Source: Arthrobacter sp. S41 | GTDB lineage: Bacteria > Actinomycetota > Actinomycetes > Actinomycetales > Micrococcaceae | Length of the DNA: 64,000 bases | Direction: 5' to 3' | Assembly: GCF_004320535.1 (NCBI RefSeq) | Contig: NZ_SIHY01000001.1 | Coordinates: forward strand, 434,001 to 498,000 | Shown here: positions 8,492 through 16,571 of the stretch, piece after piece | Layout: each line of letters begins with the position of its first letter | How positions within the stretch are numbered: the first letter of the stretch is position 1 | Program-made: the position numbers and the translations under genes | The notes under the pieces: generated by a model | What the model was told of the DNA's origin: nothing | The model's database searches: none | The model's input: the letters and a program-made list of their open reading frames with translations, nothing else

Positions 8492-9913
8492 CTAGATGAA
8501 GATGCTCAAGGTCAGCACCATGCCTAGTGCAATCACCGAAGCCACCGAAACTCCCACGCTGACCGACTTCAGGGCACCACGCACGGTTTGGCCCAACAAG
8601 GATTGCAACAGCCAGAAGGTATTGGAGGTTACGTGAATCATGAACAGCGATCCTGCACCAGCGGCCAAGGCGATCAGTACTGGGTCCAGGCCTAGCGCTG
8701 GGGCTATTGGGGCAAGCATGCCTGCAGCGGTAATGGCCGAGAGGGTTACCGAGCCGACGGCGATGTGCAGAACGGCGGCGATCACCCAGACAACTACCAG
8801 TGGTGCTACGGCGCTGGCGCTAAAGAAGCCGCCGAGGATATCGCCTAGACCTGCAGCTGCCACGGTGGCTGCCAATGATCCGCCGGCGCCGGTCAGTAGC
8901 AGGATCTGTCCGCTGTCCTTAAAGCCGATGGTGATGGCCTCATCCAAACCCTTCTGACCCAGGGTGCGCCGTCCCACGATGGTGGTGCCGATCAGGCCGA
9001 TCAGCAGTGCAACTACCGGGTTGCCGAGCAGCTCAAGAACACCGTTATGGATCTTGGCAATTTCAGTGACAGCACCAACGGCAATCAGGATCAGTGACAG
9101 TAGTAGGGGAGCAAAGAGTACCCACAGTGGTGCTTCGCGTTTGGCTTGCGGGTCAACCGCGAGCTTAACTGCGCCCGGTTCGCTGCGTGCCTCATCCGCA
9201 TCATTCTGCGTTTTGGTGCCAGCTGTGTTGCGCAGACTTGCTTGGGGATAATCTTCTTCGTCAAAGATATTTTGTTCATCGCGTTCGGGCTTCCAGAAGC
9301 CGCGACGGAACAGGAAGGACATGATCATGATTGCCAGCAATACCGTTGGTACCACCACGATCAGACCGCAGATCAGCATGGTTCCCAGGGGGACTTCTAG
9401 CACGCCAGCCAAGGCTAGTGCTCCGACGCCCGGAACCATGAAGATGATGCCGCATTCCAGCGAAATGGCCATGGCGGTAGCCAGTCGCGCAGTGCCCAGA
9501 GGACCGATTTTGGGAGCCATGCGCCGGGCCAACGGGGCGGAGATGACCAGCAGTACGTCAACAAAGATCGACTGCAGGACGGTACTCATGGCCACCGCCA
9601 TGGAGTACGGCAAGAACTTCGGCCCAAATACGCTAAGCAGCCGTTCAACTAGTCGTCGAATGGCTCCGACTTCGTTCAGGATGGCGCCCATCAGCACACC
9701 AAAGGCAATCAGCAACCCGACTTCCACCATGATGTCGCCAAAGCCCTGGGTGATGGTCTCAACGGTTTTGGTGATGCCCAGCCCGGTGCTGAGCCCCAGG
9801 TAGAGGGATCCAAGAACCAGTCCGATGACTGGATTGACCTTAAATTTCACGATCAATAGCACCGTGGCGAGTACTGCCACAGCGGTATTAATCAGAATCG
9901 CGGTATCTGACAT
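8492..9913 (-). CDS. GntP-family permease
   Basis: The 473-aa protein is a polytopic membrane protein with about 12 hydrophobic segments and a hydrophilic, acidic loop near residues 205-255. Its GVGALALAGVLEVPLGTM and HVTSNTFWLLQSL segments match the GntP/gluconate permease family, whose members import gluconate and other hydroxy-acids by proton symport. It is the first gene of a three-gene operon with CoA-transferase and lyase, so it probably imports the acid they degrade. A GTCCGAT half-site like those near the IclR gene lies just before its start (9919-9925). It is only distantly similar to the true gluconate permease at 53852. Confidence 0.88.
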   Translation of the reverse strand: MSDTAILINTAVAVLATVLLIVKFKVNPVIGLVLGSLYLGLSTGLGITKTVETITQGFGDIMVEVGLLIAFGVLMGAILNEVGAIRRLVERLLSVFGPKFLPYSMAVAMSTVLQSIFVDVLLVISAPLARRMAPKIGPLGTARLATAMAISLECGIIFMVPGVGALALAGVLEVPLGTMLICGLIVVVPTVLLAIMIMSFLFRRGFWKPERDEQNIFDEEDYPQASLRNTAGTKTQNDADEARSEPGAVKLAVDPQAKREAPLWVLFAPLLLSLILIAVGAVTEIAKIHNGVLELLGNPVVALLIGLIGTTIVGRRTLGQKGLDEAITIGFKDSGQILLLTGAGGSLAATVAAAGLGDILGGFFSASAVAPLVVVWVIAAVLHIAVGSVTLSAITAAGMLAPIAPALGLDPVLIALAAGAGSLFMIHVTSNTFWLLQSLLGQTVRGALKSVSVGVSVASVIALGMVLTLSIFI

Positions 9914-10047
9914 GGTCGGTCCGATCTACAAAGGGGTGTGGGTCTTAGTGAGCTAGGTCACTGATCTTCGACTCATAGTATGAGCTGTAACCCACGATGT
10001 AAACTTCGTGTCTCAACTTGGTCATCTGCCACTGTCACTACATAAAG

Positions 10048-10082
10048 CATTGGGGCCCGTAGTTGAACTACAGGCCCCAATG
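10048..10082 (-). terminator. Terminator after acyl-CoA synthetase 2
   Basis: CATTGGGGCC (10048-10057) pairs with GGCCCCAATG (10073-10082), and an inner TAGTT/AACTA extends the stem. Read on the - strand it is followed by CTTTAT. It separates synthetase 2 from the permease operon, implying separate transcription units. Confidence 0.65.
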
Positions 10083-10105
10083 GTGAATGTCAGTTATGGA
10101 TTCAG

Positions 10106-11818
10106 TTATGGCTTTAGATTCGGGAAGTCGATGTCCCGGTATTCGGTTCCCGCAACCTCGCCACCGGCGAAGCGCTGTTCTTCGGCTTGACGCAATTCCA
10201 CCCGTCGAATCTTTCCCGAGATGGTTTTAGGTAACTGCGCAAACTCAATACGCCGCACCCGCTTAAAGGCCGAAAGATGCTCGCGGCAATGCGCCAAAAT
10301 GGATTCGGCCAGTTCTGCTCCTGGTTCATGATCGGCAGTCGGAACGATATACGCCTTAGGTACACTCAGGCGCAGCTCATCGGGAGCTGGCACCACGGCA
10401 GCCTCTGCGACCCCGGGATGTTCGATCAGCACCGATTCCAGTTCGAAGGGGCTAATCTTGTAGTCGCTTGATTTGAACACATCATCGGCGCGGCCCACAT
10501 AGGTCAGGATTCCACGCTCATCACGTTCGGCAATGTCACCGGTGTGATAGACGCCGTCGCGGAACACCTCGTTAGTCTTCTCCGCGTTCTCGAAGTACCC
10601 CTTCATCAAACCCAGCGGTCGCTGCTCGGTAACCAAGCAAATTTCCCCCAGATCACCCACCTCGCCGGTGGCCGGATCGATGAGTACCACCTCGTAGCCC
10701 GGCATCGCTTTGCCCATGGCACCAATCTTGACCGGTTCTCCCGGTGGGTTGGCGATTTGTACTGTGGTCTCGGTCTGCCCGAAGCCGTCGCGGATCACTT
10801 GGCCCCAAGATTTGTGAACCTGATCGATAACTTCAGCGTTCAGCGGTTCGCCGGCCGAAACCAACTTTTGCGGAGCCGTCTTCAGCGCGCTCAAGTCTGC
10901 TTGAATCAGCAGACGCCAGACCGTAGGCGGAGCGCAGAAGCTGGTGACCTTTTCCTTATCCATCTGATTCATCAGGGCGATCGGATCAAAGCGGTCGTAG
11001 TTATAGAGGAAGACCGTAGCCTCGGCGATCCATGGAGCGAAAAGATTGGACCACGCATGTTTGGCCCAGCCCGGAGAGGCAACGTTCAGGTGCACGTCCC
11101 CTGGCTCCAGCCCGATCCAGAACATCGTGCTCAGGTGCCCGACAGGGTAAGAGGTATGTGTGTGCTCTACAAGCTTTGCCTTGGAAGTGGTTCCCGAAGT
11201 GAAATAGCGCAGCAAAGTTTCATCGGAGCGGGTCGGTGAGTCCAGTTCAAAAGATGCTTCCGCCGTATGCGATTGTGCGAAGTCCAGAATTCCATCCGCC
11301 GGGGTGCCGCCGATCTGAATCAGCGTGTAGTCACCCGGCACGGTTTCAAACTTGGGCATCTCGGACTCGTTGGTGATCACCCAATTGATATGTCCGCGTT
11401 CGATCCGGTCCGCCAGATCTGTCGGGGTCAGCTGGGTGGTACAGGGGATCAGTACCGCGCCGAGCTTAATTCCGGCGAGCATGGATTCCCATAGTTCTAC
11501 CTGGTTACCGAGCATCACCGCGATTGTCTCGCCGCGCGCCACACCCTGATCACTGAGCCAACGCGCTAGCTGCGTGGAGCGTTCGGATAGTTCGGCCCAC
11601 GTACGCCGGGTGGAGGCTCCATCTCGTTCGGTGATAATCAGCGCCGGAGTCTGCGCACGGGCCGGATCCTTGGCTACCTGATCAAACCAGTCGTAGCCGA
11701 AGTTGAATTCGGTAAATTCTGGCCAGCTGAATTCGGCACGCGCTTTGGTGTAATCGGTGCGTAATTCTAGGAGTCGGTCACGGGCAGCTCTGAATTCTTC
11801 GGTAACGCTCACAATCAA
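10106..11818 (-). CDS. Acyl-CoA synthetase, ANL superfamily (copy 2)
   Basis: This 570-aa AMP-forming ligase is a paralogue of the gene at 3506-5224. They share long identical runs, including the unusual N-terminal block with FNFxYDWFD and GEPLNAEVIDQV. Motifs are FTSGTTSKAK near residue 205, FGQTETT near 345, YHTGD near 423 and KTISGKIRR near 540. It is upstream of the permease operon on the same strand but is followed by its own hairpin. A role could be activation of acetoacetate released by the lyase or of an incoming acid; substrate is unproven. Differences from copy 1 are spread throughout, which suggests an old duplication rather than a recent one. Confidence 0.88.
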   Translation of the reverse strand: MIVSVTEEFRAARDRLLELRTDYTKARAEFSWPEFTEFNFGYDWFDQVAKDPARAQTPALIITERDGASTRRTWAELSERSTQLARWLSDQGVARGETIAVMLGNQVELWESMLAGIKLGAVLIPCTTQLTPTDLADRIERGHINWVITNESEMPKFETVPGDYTLIQIGGTPADGILDFAQSHTAEASFELDSPTRSDETLLRYFTSGTTSKAKLVEHTHTSYPVGHLSTMFWIGLEPGDVHLNVASPGWAKHAWSNLFAPWIAEATVFLYNYDRFDPIALMNQMDKEKVTSFCAPPTVWRLLIQADLSALKTAPQKLVSAGEPLNAEVIDQVHKSWGQVIRDGFGQTETTVQIANPPGEPVKIGAMGKAMPGYEVVLIDPATGEVGDLGEICLVTEQRPLGLMKGYFENAEKTNEVFRDGVYHTGDIAERDERGILTYVGRADDVFKSSDYKISPFELESVLIEHPGVAEAAVVPAPDELRLSVPKAYIVPTADHEPGAELAESILAHCREHLSAFKRVRRIEFAQLPKTISGKIRRVELRQAEEQRFAGGEVAGTEYRDIDFPNLKP

Positions 11819-11991
11819 ACCTTCTGTCGCTGGAAAGATTTACACCTCTACAGCGACACAAACGACGATGTGAGGTGGCTCACTAGATAATCTACTTTGA
11901 AGTCCTAGTAATTGAAAGACCTTCTAGCTGCGTGCCGTGTTCTGCAGAATCGACCTCTCGGATTGAAGGGGTGATGCCGCCACAAAAGACC

Positions 11992-12023
11992 GATTCCCGC
12001 ACGGCCGAAGCCATACGGGAATC
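11992..12023 (-). terminator. Terminator after the Lys/Pro-rich frame
   Basis: GATTCCCG (11992-11999) pairs with CGGGAATC (12016-12023). On the - strand the stem is followed by GGTCTTTTG. The rest of 11819-12065 shows no gene. Confidence 0.55.
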
Positions 12024-12065
12024 TAATGAGCATCAAACTGCTATTACGCGTCTGTGCTTCCGCTG

Positions 12066-12509
12066 CTAGCCACACGGCTTCCAGGATTTGCCACCGGGTG
12101 CATAGCATCGTGGTCCGGTGTATTTTTCTGGCACCGATGACTTTGGTGGCGTCTTCACCTTAGGAGCCACCGATTTTGGTGCCTTGTAGGTTGGTGGGGT
12201 CTTCTTGGGTGCAACATTCTTAGGCGCAACATACTTGGGTGCAACGTATTTAGGAGCAGCGTTTCGTTGCTGTTCAGCGGCCATGTCTTGTTCCGCTTTC
12301 TTTTTGGCGGCTAATTGCGCAGCTTCCTTTTCGGCGGCTGCTTGCTTCTCAGCTTCGCGCTTGGCTTGTTCCTCGGCCTTTTGTTTTGCCTTGGCCTTAG
12401 CTTCTTCCTCTTTGCGCTTCTTATCCTCAGCGACAAGATCATCGTGCTGCTGCGTGTGCTTTTGTTCCAGCTTTTGGGTCTGCGCGGTAACTTCGTTCAT
12501 CGTTGTCAC
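12066..12509 (-). CDS. Lys/Ala- and Pro-rich protein, possible nuclease extension
   Basis: The frame encodes 147 aa. Residues 5-80 form a charged, coiled-coil-like helix rich in K, A and E. A spacer with four VAPK-type repeats (about 85-105) and further PPK/PKS units follows. The end is GPRCYAPGGKSWKPCG, with two cysteines. The GTG start overlaps the nuclease stop (GTGA), and there is no signal peptide of its own. The spacer and Cys-containing tail look extracellular, which would make sense only if joined to the secreted nuclease. A -1 shift at an A5 run before the nuclease stop would do exactly that. It may therefore be a separate coupled gene, a frameshifted C-terminus or a programmed extension. 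Confidence 0.6.
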   Translation of the reverse strand: MTTMNEVTAQTQKLEQKHTQQHDDLVAEDKKRKEEEAKAKAKQKAEEQAKREAEKQAAAEKEAAQLAAKKKAEQDMAAEQQRNAAPKYVAPKYVAPKNVAPKKTPPTYKAPKSVAPKVKTPPKSSVPEKYTGPRCYAPGGKSWKPCG

Positions 12510-13213
12510 GGATTTTTGAACGATGTCGCTAGCAAGATGGCCGTGACCGGGTGGGTGTCAGGAGTGATTGCCGCCAAAGCTTTGCCTGTAGCCAGTCCGG
12601 TAGCCACGGCAGCTGCAGCTTCTTGGGCCGCTGACTGCGCTTGCTCGACACTGCTGGCTGTTTCGCTCGGCACTTGTCCCAGTTCATCAAGTGCCTTGGT
12701 TACCTGAGCTGGATTTGTGCATGAGATGTCGGCGCTGAAAAGACCAGCATCATCTTGTTCCGCTTCTTGCTGCGCGTCGAGAATCTGTTGGTAGTACTTG
12801 ACGTTGGGTTCAAACTTTACGGCGACCCCCAGGCCGTTCGCCGCGATCGAGCGATTAATGAACTCACCGTCTTTGTATACCGCCGCCAGTGTTCTGCCGT
12901 AGCGATCTTCACGCTCAACGTCGTACTTTAAATCAACCTTGTCGCCCGATTTGAGCAGCGACTTGAGGTTCTCTGATGCCTCTGGGCCCATGCATTCGAC
13001 GGGCTTGTTGGGATCTACGGTTTCTGGCGTGTCAATGTTTAGAAGTCGCACCCTGGTTTCCTGGCCTGCAATTTCCATATCCATGGTATCGCCGTCGATA
13101 ACGCGGGTCACGGTTCCTCGTGAGTCAGGCTCGTGGGTGCTTGCGTAGACCACGCCACCGGTCGCGAGGGTTCCGGCTAAGAGCGCGGAGACCCAGATAG
13201 TCGTTTTCTTCAA
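12506..13213 (-). CDS. Secreted thermonuclease-like nuclease
   Basis: The 235-aa protein has an N-terminal signal peptide (KK, then a hydrophobic run to about residue 25) and a staphylococcal-nuclease domain (about 32-160). Visible active-site features are VIDGDTMDM (Asp40), RVRLLNIDTPE (Arg/Glu region, 54-64) and DRYGRTLAAVY. The domain hydrolyses DNA and RNA with calcium and would act outside the cell. The C-terminal 70 residues are Ala/Glu-rich helix. The frame ends at FKNP with TGA right after an A5 run, overlapping the next frame. A 380-bp region lies upstream, divergent from the gene at 13595. Confidence 0.85.
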   Translation of the reverse strand: MKKTTIWVSALLAGTLATGGVVYASTHEPDSRGTVTRVIDGDTMDMEIAGQETRVRLLNIDTPETVDPNKPVECMGPEASENLKSLLKSGDKVDLKYDVEREDRYGRTLAAVYKDGEFINRSIAANGLGVAVKFEPNVKYYQQILDAQQEAEQDDAGLFSADISCTNPAQVTKALDELGQVPSETASSVEQAQSAAQEAAAAVATGLATGKALAAITPDTHPVTAILLATSFKNP

Positions 13214-13533
13214 TTGTGTTCGTTCCTTGATGTGCGAGTGCTAATTCTCTGCTCCCTGGCAGAAAATCGAGTGATTTCATCAGAATAGCTAGTTTTATTG
13301 AACTTTCAAATGACGCGTTTTTTATGGCAGAAACGAGGTCATAATTGACGAGGGTTTAGAAGGACTACTCCCGCTTCAGGTTTCAAGACGCAAAGATGGC
13401 CTGATTCCGTCAGCCTTCAGTTTCTTCGCGAAACGGAACTGTTTGGGGAACCATTGTTCGCTACGAATTTGAGTGGATATCTTCATACTGGGTGTGCGGT
13501 GGGTCGGCGCACCCAACTACTACTTAAGTATGA

Positions 13534-13562
13534 TTGCACGCTAGACGAGCTGCGACTAGGCT
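13534..13562 (+). promoter_or_regulatory. Candidate sigma-70 type promoter
   Basis: TTGCAC (13534-13539) and TAGGCT (13557-13562) are separated by 17 bases, 32 bases before the GTG of the secreted protein at 13595. The rest of 13214-13533 shows only a small GGGTG/CACCC hairpin near 13489-13514 and no gene. Confidence 0.4.
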
Positions 13563-13594
13563 ATTTTTTGTAAGTCTACCGTCTAAGGGTAACC

Positions 13595-14305
13595 GTGAAG
13601 ATCAAAATAAAAATAGCGCTCAGTTCCCTTGCTGCCACACTCCTGGCCAGCGGGTTGGCATTGCCTGCTCAAGCGCAGTCTTTGGGGCCATCCGTTGAAG
13701 CATTTGCGGTCGTTGGCGAAGAGAGTTCTGTCCCATCAAAATCTCAAAAACTGAAGCTAATTGACGCGTTGGAATTCAGCTACAAGCAAGGTGCTGAACA
13801 GGGCGACGAGGCAGCTATCGAATCCCTTCGGAAATTGGACAGCTTGTCTCGTGCGGAACAGTTGGACGAAGCGGCTTCTATTCTCACTGGAGAAGTGGAA
13901 TTCGCCGAAGATGAGCCGCAAGTGGCCACTCAAATTCCGTTCGCAACTCCAGCTGCCAAATCCACAACAAGCCGTCAGCCAGTTGCCTGCTATCTGCGTG
14001 GTGTGTCTCTAGGAGGGCTTGTGGTCGCACGAGTCAAGGTGTCTGGCGGTGTTTGGGCTAAGAACTTCGGGGCGACGCTAGTCCGCGTGGAGAACCCTAC
14101 TGCCCGCATCACCACTGTGTACGACCCGACCCTCAAGATCGCATTCAGTGGGGACAAAGCGTGGAAGAGCAATAACCGTGCCCATATGGAAATTGACGCA
14201 ACTTCAAACAGGACAATCGGCTGGGCTACCACCGGAAGGGCGGCAACTATCCAGTTTATTACTAACAGCTTTGGTATCACACAGTCCTGTAAGTGGGTGG
14301 CATAG
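13595..14305 (+). CDS. Secreted protein of unknown function
   Basis: The 236-aa product starts at GTG 13595 with AAGGG upstream. It has a clear signal peptide: KIKIKIALS, a hydrophobic core and cleavage near LPAQAQS (about residue 28). A helical, acidic region (about 45-105) is followed by a beta-rich C-terminal half with CYLRGVSLGGL and TQSCKWVA, so the two cysteines (about 132 and 232) could form a disulfide. I do not recognise the family. It is followed 4 bases later by a small membrane protein gene, forming a likely two-gene operon ended by the hairpin at 14496. Confidence 0.7.
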   Translation: MKIKIKIALSSLAATLLASGLALPAQAQSLGPSVEAFAVVGEESSVPSKSQKLKLIDALEFSYKQGAEQGDEAAIESLRKLDSLSRAEQLDEAASILTGEVEFAEDEPQVATQIPFATPAAKSTTSRQPVACYLRGVSLGGLVVARVKVSGGVWAKNFGATLVRVENPTARITTVYDPTLKIAFSGDKAWKSNNRAHMEIDATSNRTIGWATTGRAATIQFITNSFGITQSCKWVA

Positions 14306-14309
14306 AACT

Positions 14310-14471
14310 ATGAATCCACTAGTGCCCAACGCATTTGAATTGGTATTTTTCATCATAATTCCACTATTGGTAACAGTAGGGCTTGCGGTTTTCTTGTTCG
14401 CCGCTCTCCGGAGAAACAATTCGAAGCCGTACAACAAGCAGGATGACGACAGTTCTGAGGCGGATCAGTAG
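14310..14471 (+). CDS. Small single-span membrane protein (53 aa)
   Basis: ATG 14310 lies 4 bases after the stop of the secreted-protein gene. The 53-aa product begins MNPLVPNAFELVFF, has one long hydrophobic segment (about residues 9-33) and a charged, Asp/Ser-rich tail (DDDSSEADQ). The NAFE-plus-membrane-helix start is a common feature of short actinobacterial membrane proteins. Function is unknown. Coupling to the secreted protein suggests joint expression. Confidence 0.6.
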   Translation: MNPLVPNAFELVFFIIIPLLVTVGLAVFLFAALRRNNSKPYNKQDDDSSEADQ

Positions 14472-14495
14472 CATTTCTTAGTTCAGGAGTCTGCA

Positions 14496-14533
14496 GTGGC
14501 AGTTCGGATAACCGGGCTGCCACATTCTTTTTC
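14496..14533 (+). terminator. Rho-independent terminator
   Basis: A 12-bp stem with two G-T pairs (14496-14507 with 14512-14523), loop ATAA, is followed by ATTCTTTTT. It ends the two-gene unit 13595-14471. Confidence 0.8.
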
Positions 14534-14771
14534 CTATTGAACCTTGACGCCTTCCTTGATGCTGGAGCATGCCAGCTGCACTTTCGGAGAATTTGCTTAT
14601 TCACCCGCAGGTTAGGGGGTCGAGCTTGGTTGAAACCTGATGGAAGTGGCCCTGGCACATGGCTCTCCGGAGCTCATTTTGGCAAGCGCTGCGCACCTTC
14701 GCGCAAGGGCGAGCAAGAGTCTCTTGGCGACGTCGTAAATTCACTGTGATGCACAGAGCTTCGAAAATTAC

Positions 14772-14800
14772 TTGAAGCATCAACTAAATCGGAGTACGGT
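14772..14800 (+). promoter_or_regulatory. Candidate promoter of the VOC gene
   Basis: TTGAAG (14772-14777) and TACGGT (14795-14800) are 17 bases apart, about 44 bases before the ATG at 14844. Nothing else is seen between 14534 and 14843. Confidence 0.35.
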
Positions 14801-14843
14801 AGGTATCAATAGGAACAAGTGAACAGAAAACAGGGGACAGGTC

Positions 14844-15713
14844 ATGACTACGCTCAAAGAAGATAAGCTCGCCGCCGAAACTCATATGAACGCCGTACAG
14901 CTCAAGGTCGGCGATATGAAGACCATGAGCGAGTACTACCAAAAGGCACTTGGGTTAGAGGTACTTGTTGAATCGGCCGAAGGCACCACGCTGGGTCGCG
15001 GGACTCAAGAGCTGGTCAACCTGCGCAACGCTCCGGGTCTACAGCTGGCCTCGCGCAATGAAGCTGGACTGTTCCACACCGCACTGCTCTTTGACACTCA
15101 GGCGGATCTGGCAGCCACCGTACTCTCGGCTGCACAATTTGATCAGAGCAAATTTGTGGGAAGCTCAGACCACCTAGTCTCCGAAGCGTTCTACTTCACA
15201 GATCCCGAAGGTAACGGCATCGAGCTCTACTTCGACCGCCCGCGCGACGGCTGGACGTGGAAAAACGGTGAGGTATCGATGGACACCATCTACCTGGACC
15301 CCAACGAATATCTCAACTCGCACTTGAGCGAACAGGCTGTCGCAACCCAGCGCAAGGCCGCAGCCGATATCGGCCACGTACACCTGCAGGTTGGCGATGT
15401 TGCCACCGCGCGCCAGTTCTACGTGAACACCCTCGGCTTTGATGAGACCACCGCATTGGGCGAGCAGGCCTTGTTTGTCTCCGCCGGCGGCTACCACCAC
15501 CACATGGCGATGAACGTCTGGAACTCCCGCGGCGCCGGTCCGCGCAAAGACACCCTGGGCCTGGGTGAAGTACTGATCAATGTGCCTAGCGAAGAAGAAA
15601 TCGGCAAATTGGCCGAACGCCTAAGCTTCGCGAAGGTAACGCACCATCACACCGGATCGGAACTACGCTTTAATGACCCATGGAACAACAATTTGCGCGT
15701 CACTCTGGGCTAA
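14844..15713 (+). CDS. Two-domain VOC protein, extradiol dioxygenase-like
   Basis: The 289-aa protein has two vicinal-oxygen-chelate domains (about 14-130 and 175-288). Metal-ligand candidates are His14 (HMNAVQLKV), Glu in GNGIELYFDRP and His in GHVHLQVGD. The architecture matches CatE/YfiE-type catechol-2,3-dioxygenase-like proteins of Gram-positive bacteria, which are iron enzymes that cleave catechols, though many family members have other roles such as resistance or isomerisation. GGGGACAGG precedes the ATG. It stands alone with no aromatic degradation genes nearby, so catechol as substrate is uncertain. Confidence 0.8.
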   Translation: MTTLKEDKLAAETHMNAVQLKVGDMKTMSEYYQKALGLEVLVESAEGTTLGRGTQELVNLRNAPGLQLASRNEAGLFHTALLFDTQADLAATVLSAAQFDQSKFVGSSDHLVSEAFYFTDPEGNGIELYFDRPRDGWTWKNGEVSMDTIYLDPNEYLNSHLSEQAVATQRKAAADIGHVHLQVGDVATARQFYVNTLGFDETTALGEQALFVSAGGYHHHMAMNVWNSRGAGPRKDTLGLGEVLINVPSEEEIGKLAERLSFAKVTHHHTGSELRFNDPWNNNLRVTLG

Positions 15714-15727
15714 TCGGTTCGTGCCAG

Positions 15728-16507
15728 CTACTTCAAGGTGTCCAGGTGCTCTTTGATCATTGGCGCGGTCAGTGGTTGGGTCACCAGCGGAACTAAACTG
15801 CCATCCTCGCGGCCGCGCATCACCTGGTGGGCAAACTCCTCGGGATTGCTGACATCAAAACGGGTCAGATCCTCCGGTGCAAACTCCCACCATTCTGAGG
15901 CTTGCAGTGCGTGCACGATCCCGGGGGCAAAACGTTCACGCAATACACGAGCTGGCACCCCGCCGACCACGGTATACGGGTCGACATCTTTGGTCACCAC
16001 CGAATTTGAGGCGATGACTGCACCGTCGCCGATCTTCACTCCATGGCCCAGCGACACCTTTTCGCCGATCCACACGTCGTTGCCGATGACGATTTGGCCC
16101 TGGGCATAGTCAAAATTGGTCGATTCAAGGCTGACACCACGATCTTGAGAATAGGCTTGGGCCATCACGCGCTGGTTGTAAAAGACCGGACTGGTTGAGG
16201 CCCACTCCAGAGGGTGTCGGGCACCCATCACGCTCATACCCTTGGCGATCGAGGTGTAACGACCAACGCTCACCGACTTATGCAGCTTTGAAATCGTGTA
16301 GGAAAACGCACCCATCCGTGGCAAGGCGGTGCCTGCGGTGCCATAAAACGTCGTGTAAGGGTGTAGCTCTAGGTCTGCCTCAAAAGTAACCTGCGTGTTC
16401 GCAGCGTATGAGTCCCCGGACTTTTCCATCGTGTCCACGCCTTGGCCTGCGAGCAGGATTCGGTGGTGGCTGAGCAGTGGCTGCAGGTCAGACATCGCAA
16501 TTTTCAT
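15728..16507 (-). CDS. CatB-like hexapeptide O-acetyltransferase
   Basis: The protein (about 259 aa from ATG 16507) has a left-handed beta-helix built of hexapeptide repeats (IVIGNDVWIGEKVSLGHGVKIGDGAVIASNSVV) and the GGVPARVLRERF ending of xenobiotic acetyltransferases. These enzymes transfer acetyl from acetyl-CoA to chloramphenicol, streptogramins or sugar hydroxyls. The frame stays open to 16642, but the extra residues overlap the upstream glycosyltransferase gene and look non-coding; MSDLQ at 16495 is an alternative start. It lies just after a TagE-like glycosyltransferase, so acetylation of a cell-wall sugar is as likely as drug resistance. Confidence 0.85.
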   Translation of the reverse strand: MKIAMSDLQPLLSHHRILLAGQGVDTMEKSGDSYAANTQVTFEADLELHPYTTFYGTAGTALPRMGAFSYTISKLHKSVSVGRYTSIAKGMSVMGARHPLEWASTSPVFYNQRVMAQAYSQDRGVSLESTNFDYAQGQIVIGNDVWIGEKVSLGHGVKIGDGAVIASNSVVTKDVDPYTVVGGVPARVLRERFAPGIVHALQASEWWEFAPEDLTRFDVSNPEEFAHQVMRGREDGSLVPLVTQPLTAPMIKEHLDTLK

Positions 16508-16571
16508 AGCTTCAACTCTAGTTCGTGTTTCTGGGCGAGCGATAAGTGCGAGGCCGATGCGCGCTGGAAGC

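Noticed and set aside
8492-9913. GntP-family permease at 8492 as a second gluconate transporter
   Set aside because: It is in an operon with CoA-transferase and lyase and differs clearly from the gntP at 53852, so another acid is more likely.
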